Below the pieces are notes generated by a model, which had not been told where the DNA came from, searched no databases, and worked only from the letters and a program-made list of their open reading frames with translations. A stretch of 64,000 bases of DNA. Origin: Sycobia sp. Sy_11. Lineage: Eukaryota > Arthropoda > Insecta > Hymenoptera > Epichrysomallidae. Of the stretch, positions 60,891-64,000 are shown piece by piece. The DNA lies in assembly GCA_018907035.1 (NCBI GenBank), contig JACCIC010000099.1:1968001-2032000 (forward strand), in the 5' to 3' direction. The position numbers were made by a program, and so were the translations under genes. Positions within the stretch are counted from its first letter, which is position 1. Every line of letters begins with the position of its first letter.

Positions 60891-61090
60891 CTTTCGCTCT
60901 CTCGTTCGCGCTCACTTTCATTCCCCGACCCGCCGTACCTTTACCCTGTGACCGTGTAGCCTTTGTAGCTTTACCGACGTGATTTGCTTTGTAGCGCGCA
61001 CGTGTAATTAAACCGCTATTTACGGCGGGAAGGGGGAGCTTCTAGCGTACACGTGCGAGTTGTCCAGCGCGCGAACAGTTTTCGTCCTAG
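60000..61090. other. GC-rich, CpG-rich block with CT tract
   Basis: The last and one of the most CpG-dense blocks. The centre 60410-60960 carries frames of 71-180 codons on both strands, again stop-poor DNA with Arg/Ala/Ser-rich translations. A promoter island is possible. No initiator with correct spacing was found. Confidence 0.45.
60842..60888. repeat. (CT)n microsatellite
   Basis: CT repeat of about 46 nt with one CCCT interruption, followed by degenerate CTCGCTCTTTCGCTCT. Confidence 0.96.
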
Positions 61091-63940
61091 TGCAGCCAAA
61101 AATCAAAAATAAACCCGACATATTGGACAATCCTTTTTTATTGCGAAAGGGATAATTTAATACGTTTTATTAGAATCAATGTTTTTAAATTAAATTTTCT
61201 AGATTATTTTATAAATAATTTAATCTTAATTAGATATAGCAAGTTTCGTAAATGGAATTAATTCGAATAGCTGAAGCCTCTTAAGTTTTTTAACAACGCA
61301 AATGCTTGAAACTTTGAATGCTTTGTAATTATTTGTCCATAATTTATGTGCATGATAAGTGTGATTGAGTTGTTAAATGGGCACAAACATACTTGAATGG
61401 TTGCAGTTGTTCAAATATCAGGCTCGCACCTACGTGAATTGAGACAGTTAGAACATGATTACCACCCTTAATACAGTATCATTGAGAACAATATTTTACT
61501 ATTATGATAAAAAATTTTATTTTAATTATTTCTAAAACTAATTATGAATATTCTGTTTGAAATAAAATTGTTGAATTAGATGATCAAATCAGGACAACAG
61601 TCAGTCTATCGATAATGTGAATTTACTTGTTTTTGTAAATATTATAATTACTTTATTAAAAATAAAATGAATATATAATATTATGAATAATTAGTCTAAC
61701 ATTGGAAAATGAGACTAATTGTAAAAAGCTCATATTAAAATCCAACTGCTTGATGTAGTATGGAGTAGTATCTGCAATTTCAATTAAATATTCATTACAA
61801 AATCAAATATTATAAGAATTAACCATCATCCAATGAATCCTGGTAAATAATTTCAAAGTAATAAATTAATTATTATGAAGTGATTTATTGATATTTATTC
61901 TGACGGTTTCATATTATCCAAGAAGAGTAAATGTAATTTTTTTTTAATTAAATTATGAGTGCATCCTATGTACATTTTTAACATAAAACCTAATACTTTT
62001 GACAAAGGCCATTAAATATCTCATTTGATTTTATTTGTAAAGTAATGAAATAGATATGTATATTAAATCTGATAAATATACAATGCAAATAAAAGAAGTA
62101 AGCACTGCGTCTGATCAAACATAATATGTACTACTTGTTCATATTTTGGTTAGTAAAGTATTCTGTACACTTATAAAATGAGATAATGATTATAATTGAC
62201 AATATTTTTCTAATATTATTAAACAGAAAAAGATTCAACGGATTAAATATTCATTTATAAGTTCGTGACGTTTAGTGTAATTAAAACTTACTCCATATAT
62301 TCTCTTTAATTATACTAATAAACTTCTTCTACTTACTAAGCTCTCCTGTTTAATTATACTAATAAACATATTTATGTACATAAAGAATTGCTGATTTATA
62401 AAGCTAAAAAGTGCACTTATTTTGTAATGCTCAAGTTATATGATAAACTTGTCTAGAGATTCAAAATTTTAATGCCTGTAATATTACTGCAGACCTTAAA
62501 AACTTCGTTTTTATTATCCTCAAATAATTTGATTATATAATTGATGTTATCAAAATTTAATGAAATTTTGCGTTCCTCCCTTTCTTCCTGCCTCTCTTTC
62601 TCTCTCTCTCTCTCTCTCTCTAAATTAAACTGTCTCTGGACTATAACAATTCAACAACTATAACGTTGTGGTAATGCATACTCTTCTTGATATAGTATTG
62701 TTTTAAACAGTTTTACTCTGGTGCGGTAATCTTATATGTTAAATTCAAGAAATACAAGAGGGATCTTCTTGAACTCTATTTATTAATTCCTGTAACAAAT
62801 GAAAGTTAGCTTTAAGTTGTATACACATGTGCTGAAGACACCACTGTTTTTCTATACTTTATGTACAGAACGTGATGCCATCGTGGTGTGTTAATTTTTA
62901 TATATTGATAATGTACACTAATTATATAACATGAGCTTTTTATTATAGCTTTATAAAAATATATGTATATCCATTTATTTATCTCTCCCTAATACCTAAA
63001 AAAATGCTATTTTTTATTGAATCCTCTCTTTAGAAGGCTACTGAGTAATTTTTGAATTGTATTACACAAATAATTGGAAATTGTTGTCCCACATTGTTAT
63101 CTCTATCTATTAATATTCTATTTTATTCTATAATTAAGAAAAATGATTAAATGATTATATGTTCTTGTTAAGACGATTGTAATCCGTTCAATGCAAAATC
63201 CCAACTTGATAATATGAACATGCATAAATGATTTGAAAGCATAAATGAAATTTATGATTTCAAAAGAAATTGATTTTCAAATAGGATAGCCAGGTTAAGA
63301 TTATTATCCAATGAGCCGTGTACTCATTAACTTTCACATTTTTCAAAAACTGTTTCATCAATTAGTTTTTATAGAGAATTTTTTTATTTCGAAAAAAGAT
63401 TTCTTACATCTGTATATACCAATGCTTATTGTTGGGTTACTCTTATACGACTCTATAGTTTAATAGTATAAGTAATTTCATATTTTTACAGTATCCAAAT
63501 AGGTTTAGCAATCGTGGCGTATATCGATGATAAATTTCAATAGGCAGATGTTATAAAATCATTTAATAATACTGGTAACATAATCTATTTATTGATCGAA
63601 AACTCAATAGATGTTGCGTTAGATAATGTATTAGTAATTTCTGAATACTCATCAATATTTATAGAACTGTAGTTTAAAATCATTAATAATTAAGCTCTCT
63701 TCAAGAAATCGTCGATTGTATCTTTATCTCAAGGAGCAATACCATTATAACTCATAATAATTGTATAGTATGGATTAAATCACAATTAAAATTGCCATGC
63801 TTCACAATTAAAATTCCGACACGCTCGTATCGTTTTATACGGATCATTCAATTTCTTGTTTTTTAGAATAGTCTATTCTAATTTCTGAAAAATTAATTAT
63901 TTTCCTACTTTCAAAAACATAATTAAATGATATAGAAAAC
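61090..63940. other. AT-rich DNA, no gene seen
   Basis: AT-rich. TAATTATACTAATAAAC occurs twice (about 62305 and 62352). A short CT tract lies at 62596-62621. An acceptor-like TATTTTTACAG ends at 63491 without a clear exon behind it. Confidence 0.55.
62596..62621. repeat. (CT)n microsatellite
   Basis: Short TC repeat of about 26 nt in AT-rich DNA. Confidence 0.93.

Positions 63941-63998
<58 letters not shown>
63941..63998. repeat. (AT)n microsatellite at window end
   Basis: AT repeat of at least 57 nt reaching almost to the last base (ends CG). Confidence 0.96.

Positions 63999-64000
<2 letters not shown>

Noticed and set aside
60379..60959. 180-codon minus and 131-codon plus frames
   Set aside because: Opposite-strand frames over the same GC-rich block including a CT array. 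No recognisable protein.

Overview
The window looks like nuclear DNA from an insect, most likely a hymenopteran (ant, bee or wasp). This rests on composition: very AT-rich DNA is interrupted every few kilobases by GC-rich blocks full of undepleted CpG, with dozens of long (CT/GA)n, (AT)n and (GT/AC)n microsatellites. Species and host gene cannot be named from the sequence.

I find no protein-coding gene I can support. The open frames present are short, mostly microsatellite or GC-block artefacts, and match no family I recognise. The best reading is a gene desert or one very long intron. On the plus strand there are three sites where a polypyrimidine tract and CAG abut directly a 5' splice motif (around 41129, 45848 and 57446), as in recursive-splicing ratchet points, plus a weaker fourth at 52144. 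I saw no comparable site on the minus strand, which suggests an intron of a plus-strand gene. Two optional exons can be proposed: 53 nt behind the 41129 ratchet and 10 nt at 50664-50673.

Mobile DNA is sparse but clear. Three copies of one tRNA-derived SINE of about 200 bp lie at 35574 (+), 43315 (-) and 58177 (-). The last has a perfect 13-bp target-site duplication. The C-terminal half of a decayed mariner-type transposase lies at 37455-37835. There are also two diverged copies of an unidentified element of roughly 280-300 nt (about 15890 and 39870), a 63-nt pair (2149 and 23242), a local duplication around an (AT)n tract (46981-47186) and a 28-bp degenerate tandem array (36123).

Other signals are a 79-nt pre-miRNA-like hairpin (15411-15489), a possible core promoter (30291), a C/EBP-like palindrome cluster (48172) and a G-quadruplex motif (48454). 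Layout: 1-12 kb alternates AT-rich DNA with GC blocks and CT/GA tracts; 13-24 kb is mostly AT-rich with few blocks; 24-32 kb again has GC blocks; 32-41 kb is AT-rich with the SINE, mariner and tandem repeats; 41-61 kb has the densest series of GC/CT blocks and most splice-like sites; 61-64 kb is AT-rich and ends in (AT)n.
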